Made by a program: the position numbers and the translations under genes
Notes under the pieces: generated by a model
What the model was told of the DNA's origin: nothing
What the model saw: only the letters and a program-made list of their open reading frames with translations
The model's database searches: none
In this document: one piece after another, positions 33,340 to 41,712 of the stretch
How the letters are laid out: every line of letters begins with the position of its first letter
How positions within the stretch are numbered: the first letter of the stretch is position 1
Source of the DNA: Streptomyces sp. ISL-96
GTDB taxonomy: Bacteria > Actinomycetota > Actinomycetes > Streptomycetales > Streptomycetaceae
Reading direction: 5' to 3'
Assembly: GCF_018614035.1 (NCBI RefSeq)
Contig: NZ_JAGGPA010000012.1
Span: 115,291-179,290, forward strand
DNA: 64,000 bases

Positions 33340-34608
33340 TCAGGCGGTCTCGCGGACGGAGCGGGCCAGGATGCGCAGCCCCTCGTCCAGTTCCTCGGGG
33401 GAGATGGTGAGCGCCGGCAGGAGCTTCACGACCTCGCTCTGCGGACCCGAGGTCTCCAGCAGCATGCCCAGTTCGAAGGCGCGGCGGCAGACCGCCGTGG
33501 CGCGCGCCTTGTCGGCGAACTCCATGCCCCAGACCAGACCGCGGCCCCGGAAACTGACACCGGCGCCGTCGTTCTCGTCGGCGATGGCCAGCAGCGCCCG
33601 CTCGACCTGCTCGCCGCGCGCCAGCGTCTGCTTCTCCATCTGGCCGTCGGCCCAGTAGGTGTTGAGCGTGGCGGTGGCGGTGACGAACGCGGGGTTGTTG
33701 CCGCGGAAGGTGCCGTTGTGCTCGCCCGGCTCCCAGACGTCGAGTTCGGGCTTGAACAGGCACAGCGACATGGGCATGCCGTAACCGCTGATGGACTTCG
33801 ACAGGGTGACGATGTCCGGCGTGATGCCGGCCTCCTCGAAGGAGAAGAAGCCGCCCGTACGGCCGCAGCCCATTTGGATGTCGTCGACGATCAGCAGCAT
33901 GTCCTGGCGGTGGCACAGGTCCTGGAGCGCGCGCAGCCACTCGGCGCGTGCGACGTTGATGCCGCCCTCGCCCTGCACCGTCTCGACGATCACAGCGGCG
34001 GGCTTGTTGAGGCCGGAGCCCTGGTCGTCGAGCAGCCGCTCGAACCACAGGAAGTCCTCGACCGTGCCGTCGAAGTAGTTGTCGAACGGCATCGGCGTGC
34101 CGTGTACGAGCGGTATGCCGGCGCCGGCCCGCTTGAAGGCGTTGCCGGTGACGGCGAGCGAGCCCAGCGACATGCCGTGGAAGGCGTTGGTGAAGGACAC
34201 GACCGACTCGCGGCCCTTGACCTTACGGGCCAGCTTCAGGGCCGCCTCGACGGCGTTGGTGCCGGTCGGGCCCGGGAACATCACCTTGTACGGCAGGTCG
34301 CGCGGCCGCAGGATCACGTTCTCGAACGTTTCCAGGAAGGCGCGCTTGGCGGTTGTTGCCATGTCCAGGCCGTGGGTGATGCCGTCGCGCTCGATGTAGT
34401 CGATCAGCGCGCGTTTCAGCACCGGGTTGTTGTGGCCGTAGTTCAGTGACCCGGCGCCGGCGAAGAAGTCGAGGTAGGTGTGGCCGTCCTCGTCGTGGAG
34501 GTGGCTGCCCTGCGCGCGGTCGAACACGGCCGGCCAGCTGCGGCAGTAGCTGCGTACCTCGGATTCAAGGGTCTCGAAGACGCTCAGGGCGGGAGGAGTG
34601 ATGGTCAC
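33340..34608 (-). CDS. ectB: Diaminobutyrate-2-oxoglutarate transaminase EctB
   Basis: A 422-residue class III aminotransferase that makes L-2,4-diaminobutyrate from aspartate semialdehyde and glutamate, the first ectoine step. Marks: FFAGAGSLNYGHNNPVLK, GPTGTNAVEAALKLARK, the PLP Asp in LIVDDIQMGCGRTG and Lys271 in TLSKSISGYGMPMS. Length and sequence are typical of EctB. GGAGA precedes the ATG. It follows ectA by 58 bases. Confidence 0.97.
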   Translation of the reverse strand: MTITPPALSVFETLESEVRSYCRSWPAVFDRAQGSHLHDEDGHTYLDFFAGAGSLNYGHNNPVLKRALIDYIERDGITHGLDMATTAKRAFLETFENVILRPRDLPYKVMFPGPTGTNAVEAALKLARKVKGRESVVSFTNAFHGMSLGSLAVTGNAFKRAGAGIPLVHGTPMPFDNYFDGTVEDFLWFERLLDDQGSGLNKPAAVIVETVQGEGGINVARAEWLRALQDLCHRQDMLLIVDDIQMGCGRTGGFFSFEEAGITPDIVTLSKSISGYGMPMSLCLFKPELDVWEPGEHNGTFRGNNPAFVTATATLNTYWADGQMEKQTLARGEQVERALLAIADENDGAGVSFRGRGLVWGMEFADKARATAVCRRAFELGMLLETSGPQSEVVKLLPALTISPEELDEGLRILARSVRETA

Positions 34609-34666
34609 AGCGGTCTCCTGGGAGAGGGGGAAGAAGTCAGGGGGGAGCGGGAGGGCAGGGGGCGCG

Positions 34667-35200
34667 TCAGGAAGCGATCGGGCCGATGCGGTACAGCACC
34701 TCGGGCAGGTGTGTTCCCTCGGGGAAGAGCTCTCCGTCGAAGAGGACTTCGCGCTCCAGGGGTACTCCCCGGCGCTCGGCGTACGAGGTGAACAGCCGGT
34801 CGGAGGCGGTGTTGTCCGGCGTCACGGTCGTCTCGATCGTCGTCACTCCCTGCCGGGCGGTGACCTTCTCGGTCAGTGCCTCCAGGAGCGTGCCGGCCAG
34901 CCCGCGGCCGCGGTGGCCGTGGTCGACGGCGACCTGCCAGACGACGAGCGTGTCGGGGCGCTCGGGACGTACATAGCCCGTGATGAACGCGATCGGCTCA
35001 CCCCCTGGGCTGTCTCTTGCCACGACGGAGGTCGCTGCGAAGTCGCGGCACCACAGCAGATAGCTGTACGAGGAGTTGAGGTCCAGGGCCTTGGAGTCGC
35101 GGGCAATGCGCCAGATCGCGGCTCCGTCCTCCACTCGCGGAGCTTCGATCTGCAGGAATTCGCTTCGGGCACGTGCAAGGTCTGCTTGTGCGGCGGTCAT
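34667..35200 (-). CDS. ectA: Diaminobutyrate acetyltransferase EctA
   Basis: A 177-residue GNAT enzyme that acetylates the gamma-amino group of 2,4-diaminobutyrate. Marks are LDLNSSYSYLLWCRDFAATSVVA (substrate pocket), WQVAVDHGHRGRGLAGTLLEAL (acetyl-CoA loop) and TTVTPDNTASDRLFTSYAERRGV. It heads the ectABCD operon. The upstream region is unusually A/T-rich for this genome and contains inverted repeats, in keeping with stress-controlled transcription. Confidence 0.97.
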   Translation of the reverse strand: MTAAQADLARARSEFLQIEAPRVEDGAAIWRIARDSKALDLNSSYSYLLWCRDFAATSVVARDSPGGEPIAFITGYVRPERPDTLVVWQVAVDHGHRGRGLAGTLLEALTEKVTARQGVTTIETTVTPDNTASDRLFTSYAERRGVPLEREVLFDGELFPEGTHLPEVLYRIGPIAS

Positions 35201-35318
35201 GCCGATGAAATTTACCGAGCAAATTCAAAAAGTGCATCGTCGGAAGGGGTTGGGTCAGAGCCCTTCTTGTGTTATCGCGCGGGGGCGCGCTTCGCGCGAG
35301 CAGACTGCAAATACGGGT

Positions 35319-35346
35319 GATTTGACCGTAAATATACGGGCAAATC
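35319..35346. promoter_or_regulatory. Palindrome in the ectA promoter region
   Basis: A 28-base inverted repeat with outer arms GATTTG/CAAATC and inner arms CCGTA/TACGG around TATT-type centre, one mismatch pair between arms. It lies about 120 bases upstream of the ectA start, next to a further CAAAT-N7-ATTTG repeat (35308-35324). Probably a regulator site or part of the promoter. Confidence 0.55.
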
Positions 35347-35435
35347 GCACTCATTGTGGGGTCCGTCACATGATCGAAACCGCCTGGATCTCTCGTTGAA
35401 ATCTTGGCGTTTAGGGTCGGAGAAACCGGGCAGAA

Positions 35436-35476
35436 GAAAACGGGAAGCTGCGCTGATAAAGCAGCTTCCCGTTTTC
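35436..35476. terminator. Hairpin terminator, 16-bp stem
   Basis: GAAAACGGGAAGCTGC (35436-35451) pairs perfectly with 35461-35476 around a nine-base loop. It ends the minus-strand aminotransferase transcript just before the ectA promoter and has a run of A on one side and T on the other. Confidence 0.85.
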
Positions 35477-35501
35477 CGTTAATTCTCTGAATTCATGGAA
35501 T

Positions 35502-36612
35502 CTATTCGCTGGGCCAGGTTTCCGCCACGGCCTTTCGGGCAGCTTCGGTGTCGACCCCCCGCACACCCGATCCGCTCAGTGCCGCACCCAGTGCGGCGAG
35601 TGACGACTGGACCACACCCCGCCTGGCATCGACACCGTAGTGACTGACCCGGATCATCTCCTTGGCCAAGCGCCCCGCCGCCCGCGATCAGCGGCAGCGA
35701 CGGGTCGGAAGCCAGTGCCTTCGCGACGATCTCCGACGCGTCCACCCCGGCGGGGGTCCGCAGCGTCGTGGCGACCGGCGCGGCGTCCCGCGCCGCGTGC
35801 ACGTACGGCTCCAGGTCCCCGCCCAGCGCGACCGCGCCCGCGCGGGTGGCCGAGGCGGCGGCCAGGTGCCTGGCCTGCACCGCGGCGAGCCCTTCCGCCT
35901 CGATACGCTCCAGACACGCCTCCAGCGCCAGCACCTCCAGCTGCGCGGGCGCGTGCGGCAGCGCCTTGCGGCCGCCGTCGATCCACCGCTCCTTCCAGTC
36001 CAGGAGGGAGAGGTACGAGCGGCGCGGGGCGGCGGGGTTCGCGGCGATCCGCTCCCAGGCACGGGTACTGACCGACACCGCGGAGGCCCCGGCCGGCCCG
36101 CCCATCGCCTTCTGAGCCCCGATCACGCACAGGTCGACGCCCCACGCGTCGGGCAGCAGCGGCTCGGCGCCCACCGAAGCGACCGCGTCGAGCATGAAGA
36201 GGGCGCCGTGGGCCCGTACGACCTCACCGATCTCGGCCACCGGGTTCGTGTTTCCGGTCGCCGCCTCGGCGTGCACCAGCGAGACGAAGTCGATCTCCGG
36301 GTGCTCGTCCAGCGCCTGCCCGATCTGCTCGGCGGAGACCGCCGTGTGAAAGGGGACGGTGAGGTCGAAGACGGCCGCGCCGCAGTCGCGCAGCCAGTTG
36401 CCGAAGGTCTGCCCGTACGGCCCGGTCACCACGTTCAGCGCGGCCGAGCCGGGTCGGGCCCCGCCGCGGATGCAGCCTTCGAGGGGAAGCAGCGCCTCGC
36501 CCTGCATGATGACCACGTCCTGCTCGGTGGAGAGCAGCGCGGCGACCCGCCGTTCGACGGCCGCGAAGTGCGCGGCGGTCAGCGGGGCCAGGTCCAGAAG
36601 CGGGTGTGTCAC
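35502..36612 (-). pseudogene. Class V aminotransferase with C-terminal frameshift
   Basis: Residues 1-314 read as an intact alanine-glyoxylate or pyridoxamine-pyruvate aminotransferase-like PLP enzyme: MQGEALLPLEGCIRGGARPGS, NVVTGPYGQTFGNWLRDCG, HAEAATGNTNPVAEIG, Asp142 in FMLDAVASVG and the PLP Lys168 in VIGAQKAMGGPAG. Near 35670 (codon 315) the frame is lost; the expected ending KEMIRVSHYGVDARRGVVQS continues in the next frame and stops at 35502, next to the terminator. In the shifted frame a false Cys/Arg-rich tail runs to 35479. An extra T in CTTGGCC explains the shift. Either a recent mutation or a sequencing error. Confidence 0.8.
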
Positions 36613-36710
36613 GGCGGAGCTCTCTTCGGATCTTCGGATCTTCGAAACGGTGGATCAGCGGTGCTGCCTCACGCGGATGAGCGTAGTCGCCCCCTCGTAG
36701 AGTGCTCTGT

Positions 36711-37802
36711 ATGAGTGAGCGCATGGTGCTGCGGGTGAAGGGGCGGGTGCTCGCGGGGCCCGACGACGTACGGGACGAGCTGTGGGCCGTGGACGGCAGG
36801 ATCACGTACGAACGGCCCGCGGGCGTACGCGACGAGCAGGTCGTCCACGGCTGGGCGCTGCCCGGCCTGGTCGACGCGCACTGCCATGTCGGACTCGACC
36901 GGCACGGCCCCGTCGACGAGGCCACCAGCGAGAAGCAGGCGCTGACCGACCGGGAGGCGGGCACGCTGCTGATCCGCGACGCCGGGTCGCCGTCCGACAC
37001 CCGCTGGATCGACGACCGCGACGACCTCCCGAAGATCATCAGGGCGGGGCGGCACATCGCCAGGACGCGCCGCTACATCCGTAATTACGCCCACGAGATC
37101 GAGCCGGGCGACCTGGTCGCGTACGTCGCCCGCGAGGCGCGGCGCGGCGACGGCTGGGTCAAGCTCGTCGGCGACTGGCTCGACCGGGAGACCGGCGACC
37201 TGGGCGCGTGCTGGCCGCGCGGCGAGGTGGAGGCGGCCATCGCGGAGGCGCACCGGCTCGGCGCCCGCGTCACCGCACACTGCTTCGCCGAGGACTCGCT
37301 GCGTGACCTCGTCGAAGCCGGCATCGACTGCATCGAGCACGCCACCGGCCTGACCGATGACACGATCCCGCTCTTCGCCGAGCGCGGCGTCGCGATCGTC
37401 CCGACCCTGGTCAACATCGCGACGTTCCCGCACCTCGCGGACGGCGGCGAGGCGAAGTTCCCGCGCTGGTCGGCGCACATGCGGGAGCTGCACGCGCGCC
37501 GGTACGACACGGTCCGCGCGGCGTACGACGCGGGCATCCCGGTCTTCGTCGGCACGGACGCGGGCGGCTCGCTGGCCCACGGACTGGTGGCGGACGAGGT
37601 CGCGGAGCTGGTGAAGGCGGGCATCCCGGCGATCGAGGCCCTGTCGGCGACGGCATGGGGAGCGCGGAAGTGGCTCGGGCGGCCGCTGCTGGAGGAGGGC
37701 GCGCCCGCCGACCTCGTGGTGTACGACGAGGATCCGCGCGCGGATGTGCGCGTACTGGCGGCCCCGCAGCGGATCATCCTGAACGGCCGGATCGTCGGCT
37801 GA
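36711..37802 (+). CDS. Metal-dependent amidohydrolase
   Basis: A 363-residue TIM-barrel amidohydrolase of the imidazolonepropionase/dipeptidase-like group. Metal-binding marks are LPGLVDAHCHVG (HxH), the Lys region GDGWVKLVGDW, RVTAHCFAED, CIEHATGL and the last Asp in FVGTDAGGSLAHG. The C-terminal LEEGAPADLVVYDEDPRADV with RIILNGRIV is the composite beta domain typical of the superfamily. Substrate unknown. The ATG at 36711 is preferred over a GTG at 36702. It is divergent from the broken aminotransferase. Confidence 0.9.
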   Translation: MSERMVLRVKGRVLAGPDDVRDELWAVDGRITYERPAGVRDEQVVHGWALPGLVDAHCHVGLDRHGPVDEATSEKQALTDREAGTLLIRDAGSPSDTRWIDDRDDLPKIIRAGRHIARTRRYIRNYAHEIEPGDLVAYVAREARRGDGWVKLVGDWLDRETGDLGACWPRGEVEAAIAEAHRLGARVTAHCFAEDSLRDLVEAGIDCIEHATGLTDDTIPLFAERGVAIVPTLVNIATFPHLADGGEAKFPRWSAHMRELHARRYDTVRAAYDAGIPVFVGTDAGGSLAHGLVADEVAELVKAGIPAIEALSATAWGARKWLGRPLLEEGAPADLVVYDEDPRADVRVLAAPQRIILNGRIVG

Positions 37803-37977
37803 CGGCGAGAGATTCGAATACGGGATCGGAAACCCCCCTTTGGGGTGAACTCACGTCACGTCGCTGACCGTTCACTCCAAGTGCGTAAGTATTCCTGTGT
37901 CTCAGCCGCCCCGGCGCCCACGTGTCCCCGTGGAGTGCGCCGGGCGGCGCCGTGTCACTTGTGGGGGTTCCACCGCT

Positions 37978-38925
37978 TTGAACAGCACCTTCTTCAGCAT
38001 GCCCGCACGCCGGTCCGCAGCCGCCGCGGCTGCCTTCGCCCTGACCGCGGGCCCCGCTGCCGCACTGCTCGCCGCCGCTCCGGCGGCGTACGCCACCGGG
38101 GGTGGCGGCGAGGGCCGGGCGAGCGCCGTCGTACTCCGTACCGGTCTTGACATCTCGCTGCTCAACAAGTCCGTCAATGTGCCGCTCAGGGCCGCGCTCA
38201 ACGAGGTGAACGCCCCGGCGAGCGCCGAAAAGACCGCGCTGACGGTCCAGTTGGACGGCGTGGAGCAGGGCAGGCCGGTCAGCGTGCTGCGCGCCGACGT
38301 GGCCACGGCGAAGGCGACGGCCGACGCGCACAAGTCCGAGGGACACGTCAGCCTCGCGCGCGCCAGGGTCCATGTGCCCGGGCTGCCGCTGCTCTCGCTC
38401 ATCGAGGTCGAGAAGGTCACGTCGAAGGCGCTGTGCGCGGCGGGAAAGCAGCCGGTGGCCGAGTCGAACGTGCTGGGTGCGGTGACCGTGCTCGGCAGGA
38501 AGGTCACCCTGTCGGCGGGCGGGCCGACGCGGGTTGATGTGCCCGCGGTGGGCGTGGTGACGCTGGATCTGTCGAAGACGCATACGACGTCGCGTACGGC
38601 GGCTGCCACGGCCCTCGAACTGAAGGTGTCGGTGAACCCGCTCAAGCTGAACGTCGCCGAGGTCGAGGGCACGGTGACGCTCGCGGGGGCGACGTGCGAG
38701 TCGCCGAAGCCGCCGGTGGTGAAGGAGGAGCCGAAGGACCCCTTGGCGCCCGCGCCGGAGCCTGACGTAAAGCCCCAGACGGCGCCGGCGACGGAGGCGA
38801 ACCTGGCCGAAACGGGCGGCAGTTCGACGACTCCGTACCTCGCGGGCGGCGCGGCGCTGTTCCTGGCGGCGGGCGGCGGCGCGCTGGCGGTAGCGCGGAG
38901 CCGGCGGACGCGTAACGGGGCCTGA
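37978..38925 (+). CDS. Sortase-anchored (LAETG) surface protein, SCO1860-like
   Basis: A 315-residue exported protein. Start is set at TTG 37978 (MNSTFFSMPARRSAAAA) because a GGGGG run lies about 12 bases upstream; ATG 37999 is the alternative. Signal peptide to about residue 40 (ALLAAAPAAYA), then repeated beta-rich segments with two late Cys (KALCAAGKQ, GATCESPKPP), a Pro/Glu linker and a class E sortase signal LAETG followed by a 20-residue helix and RSRRTR. The Streptomyces housekeeping sortases would attach it to peptidoglycan. Its conserved place beside the cobalamin and ectoine genes is unexplained; I know of no function. Confidence 0.82.
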   Translation: MNSTFFSMPARRSAAAAAAFALTAGPAAALLAAAPAAYATGGGGEGRASAVVLRTGLDISLLNKSVNVPLRAALNEVNAPASAEKTALTVQLDGVEQGRPVSVLRADVATAKATADAHKSEGHVSLARARVHVPGLPLLSLIEVEKVTSKALCAAGKQPVAESNVLGAVTVLGRKVTLSAGGPTRVDVPAVGVVTLDLSKTHTTSRTAAATALELKVSVNPLKLNVAEVEGTVTLAGATCESPKPPVVKEEPKDPLAPAPEPDVKPQTAPATEANLAETGGSSTTPYLAGGAALFLAAGGGALAVARSRRTRNGA

Positions 38926-39006
38926 CACGGAGGCGGGGCCGGGGGTGCCCTGCGGGGCTTCCCTACCCGCCCCTTCCCGAACCTGGGGCGCTGCCCCAGC
39001 CCCCGG

Positions 39007-39068
39007 TCCTCAAACGCCGGACGGGCTGAAGTGGAGGGGGCAAATCCAGCCCGTCCGGCGTTTGAGGA
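39007..39068. terminator. Inverted pair of dispersed repeats acting as terminator
   Basis: Two full copies of the repeat face each other: 39007-39028 (TCCTCAAACGCCGGACGG and GCTG) pairs perfectly over 22 bp with 39047-39068, with an 18-base loop. They lie between the convergent surface-protein gene and cobC. This is a repeat pair and a likely two-way terminator at once. Confidence 0.8.
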
Positions 39069-39141
39069 CACGCCCGTAGGGCGTCGGGGGCCGGGGGCCT
39101 GCCCCCGGTGTCGGGAAGGGGCAGGCAGGGGAGACGGGGCC

Positions 39142-40203
39142 TCAGCGCCCCACCAGCGTCAGTGCCTGGTCCAGGGCCTGGAGGAAGCGGCCTGTCGTGA
39201 CCCGGTCGCGTACGGCCAGGCGGAGCCACTGGGGGCCGAGGCCCGGGAACGTGTCACCCCGCCGCACCGCGAAGCCCAGGCCCCGCAGGCGTTCCCGTAC
39301 CTCGTCGGCCCGTTCCATCCGCAGGAGTACGAAAGGACCCTCGGCCGCCTCCACCGCCCGCACCTCGTCGAACTCCGCCAGCCCGGCCAGCAGATGCGCC
39401 CGGTCGGCGGCCACCCGCCGCGCGGCCCGCGCCGCCTCCGCGAGCGCCGCCGGACCGACGCACGCCTCCGCGGCCGTCAGCGCCGGCGCCGACACCGGCC
39501 ACAGCGGCTGCGCCCGCTCCAGCGCGGAGATCGTCTCCGGGCCGGCCAGGACGTAACCGATGCGCAGGCCCGCCAGACCCCAGGTCTTCGTCAGGCTGCG
39601 GAGCACGACCAGGCCGGGTACGTCCGTACGCCCCGCCAGCGCCTGCGGCTCGCCCGGCACCGCGTCCATGAACGCCTCGTCGACCACCAGCGTCCGCCCC
39701 GGCCGCGCCAGCCCGGCAATGGCGGACGCCGGGTGCAGCACGGACGTGGGATTGGTCGGGTTGCCGATCACCACCAGGTCCGCGTCCTCGGGGACGTCCG
39801 CCGGAGCGAGCCGGAAGCCGTCCTCCTCACGCAGCAGGACCCGGCCGACCTCGTGGCCCGCGTCCCGCAGCGCCGCCTCCGGCTCCGTGAACTGCGGGTG
39901 TACGACGACGGGCCGGCGCACCGCGAGAGCCCGCGCGAGCAGCACGAACGCCTCCGCCGCGCCCGCCGTCAGCAGTACCCGATCCACCGGCAGCCCGTGC
40001 CGCTCCGCGACCGCCGCGCGCGCGGCCCGCCCGTCCGGGTAGGCCGCGAGCGTGTCGAGGGAGGCGGCGATACGGGCCTTCAGCCAGGCCGGGGGAGTGT
40101 CCGCCCGTACATTGACCGCGAGATCGGTGAGATCGCCCTCCCGTACCTCGGCGTCCCCGTGGTGCCGCAGATCGTGAGCGGCGGCGTCAGTGGGCGTGTG
40201 CAT
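39142..40203 (-). CDS. cobC: Threonine-phosphate decarboxylase-like CobC
   Basis: A 353-residue class I/II aminotransferase-fold enzyme of the Rv2231c/CobC group. It decarboxylates L-threonine phosphate to the aminopropanol phosphate linker of cobalamin, or performs the equivalent CobC role. Marks: LAVNVRADTPPAWL, AAYPDGRAARAAVAERHG, VLLTAGAAEAFVLLARAL, VIGNPTNPTSV, VDEAFMD, and the PLP Lys in RSLTKTWGLAGLRIGY. Its start overlaps the end of cbiX by 17 bases. Last gene of the cobM-to-cobC run. Confidence 0.92.
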   Translation of the reverse strand: MHTPTDAAAHDLRHHGDAEVREGDLTDLAVNVRADTPPAWLKARIAASLDTLAAYPDGRAARAAVAERHGLPVDRVLLTAGAAEAFVLLARALAVRRPVVVHPQFTEPEAALRDAGHEVGRVLLREEDGFRLAPADVPEDADLVVIGNPTNPTSVLHPASAIAGLARPGRTLVVDEAFMDAVPGEPQALAGRTDVPGLVVLRSLTKTWGLAGLRIGYVLAGPETISALERAQPLWPVSAPALTAAEACVGPAALAEAARAARRVAADRAHLLAGLAEFDEVRAVEAAEGPFVLLRMERADEVRERLRGLGFAVRRGDTFPGLGPQWLRLAVRDRVTTGRFLQALDQALTLVGR

Positions 40204-41101
40204 GGCTGCCTGGGTGCGGGTGGTGATGGTGGTGGTGGCCGTCGTCGTCCGGGTGGAAGTGCGGCTGCTGCGGCGCCCCCACCTTGTCCTCGAAGCCGGG
40301 CAGGGCGATGCGGTAGACGCAGGAGTCGCAGTTCATGCGCAGGTCACCCTTCACCGCTTCCCGGTAGCGCTCCATCACGAGGTCCATCAACTCCTCGGTG
40401 GGGCCGATCACATCGGCCGAGGTCACCCCGGTCGCGGGGTGCGCCTCGGCCCAGTCCCGAGTCTGCTGCCGCACCCGGTCCGGCAGGATCCCGGTGAAGA
40501 GGAAGTACGGCAGGACCACGATGTGCTTGGCCCCGAGCTTCGTGCAGCGGTCGAGTCCGCCAGGCACGTCAGGTGCGGCGAGCGAGACGAACGCGGTTTC
40601 CACACCCGCATACCCACGTCCCTCCCAGAACAGTCGTGCCGCCTTGTACACCTCGGCGTTGGCGTCCGGATCGGTCGAGCCCCGGCCCACCAGCAGCACG
40701 GTCACCTCGGACCGGTCCAGGTCGTCCCCCAGCACCTCGTCCACCCGGCGCTCCAGCACCGCCAGCAGCCCCGGGTGCGGGCCGAGCGGGCGGCCGTAGG
40801 TGTACGAGATGCCCGGGTGGCGCTCCTTCTCGCGCGTGAGCGCCGCCGGTATGTCGCCCTTGGCGTGACCGGCGGAGACCAGCATCAGGGGAACGGCCGC
40901 GAAGCGCGTGACCCCCCGCTCGACCAGGCCGGTGACCGCGTCACCGAGCGGCGGCGGGGACAGCTCGATGAAGCCTCCCGCGACGGGCAGTTCGGGGTGA
41001 CGCCTGCCCAGCTCCTCGACGAAGTCGCGGAACGCGCCGGCTCCGGCTTCGTCACGGGTGCCGTGTCCGGCGATGAGCAGTGCGGGGGGCGCGGTGGTCA
41101 C
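40187..41101 (-). CDS. cbiX: CbiX-type sirohydrochlorin chelatase with MxCxxC and His-rich tail
   Basis: A 304-residue chelatase with two CbiX halves: LLIAGHGTRDEAGAGAFRDFVEELG with the catalytic His, and VLLVGRGSTDPDANAEVYKAARLFWEG. GFIELSPPPLGDAV and VPLMLVSAGHAKGDIP are family blocks. It inserts cobalt or iron into sirohydrochlorin. The C-terminus holds MNCDSC (the MxCxxC Fe-S motif of CbiX) and a tail with about 13 His among 25 residues that may store metal. GTG at 41101 overlaps the cobH stop (GTGA). Its presence together with cobN is worth noting because cobN serves the late-insertion route. Confidence 0.93.
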   Translation of the reverse strand: MTTAPPALLIAGHGTRDEAGAGAFRDFVEELGRRHPELPVAGGFIELSPPPLGDAVTGLVERGVTRFAAVPLMLVSAGHAKGDIPAALTREKERHPGISYTYGRPLGPHPGLLAVLERRVDEVLGDDLDRSEVTVLLVGRGSTDPDANAEVYKAARLFWEGRGYAGVETAFVSLAAPDVPGGLDRCTKLGAKHIVVLPYFLFTGILPDRVRQQTRDWAEAHPATGVTSADVIGPTEELMDLVMERYREAVKGDLRMNCDSCVYRIALPGFEDKVGAPQQPHFHPDDDGHHHHHHPHPGSHAHAH

Positions 41102-41712
41102 GCGTTCTCCTTGGTGAGGGGGGTGGAGGTGGTGCTGGTGAGAGGGGTGTAGAGGAGGGCGTTCAGCGCCGCCGCCGCGACCGCCGAACCACCCTTCTCC
41201 GAGACGTTGCTGACAGCCGGCAGCCCGCTTTCGCGCAGCGCCGCCTTGGACTCGGCCGCTCCGACGAAGCCGACCGGCAGGCCGATGACGAGCGCGGGTT
41301 CGGCGTTCAGGACCAGCAGCTCCTCCAGCGCGGTGGGCGCGCAGCCGATCACCCACACGGCGCCGGGCCCCACCTGCTCGTACGCCAGCCTGATCGCATG
41401 GGCGCTGCGGGTCAGTTCCGGCCCGGCCACGGCCTCCTTCAGCCGGCACACGGTCTCGCGCCGGGTGATGCCCGCCGCGACCATCTCCACGTCCACGACG
41501 ACCGGCGCACCGGCGTGCAGTGCGCGGTGCGCGGCTTCGAGCGTGCGCTCGTCGCAGACCAGGTCGGTGGCGTACTCCAGATCCGCAGCCGAGTGGATGA
41601 CCCGCTCCACGACGGCCCGCGTCAGCGGCGCGAAGTGCGACGTGTCGAGGCGGGAGCGCAGGCGCCGGAAGGACTCCTGCTCGATGGGATGCACAACCCT
41701 GTCGGTGGTCAT
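41098..41712 (-). CDS. cobH: Precorrin-8X methylmutase CobH
   Basis: A 204-residue enzyme that moves the C11 methyl to C12 to form hydrogenobyrinic acid. Marks: RVVHPIEQESFRRLRSRLDTSHF, ERVIHSAADLEYATDL with the catalytic His, VVVDVEMVAAGI, and ALVIGLPVGFVGAAESKAALRESGLP. The ATG shares one base with the cobJ stop (TGATG), and the stop overlaps the cbiX start. Confidence 0.96.
   Translation of the reverse strand: MTTDRVVHPIEQESFRRLRSRLDTSHFAPLTRAVVERVIHSAADLEYATDLVCDERTLEAAHRALHAGAPVVVDVEMVAAGITRRETVCRLKEAVAGPELTRSAHAIRLAYEQVGPGAVWVIGCAPTALEELLVLNAEPALVIGLPVGFVGAAESKAALRESGLPAVSNVSEKGGSAVAAAALNALLYTPLTSTTSTPLTKENA

Noticed and set aside
30753..33410. An 885-codon open frame across the old yellow enzyme and ectC/ectD
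   Set aside because: It is Arg/Pro-rich shadow coding overlapping three clearly recognised genes and crosses a strong terminator.
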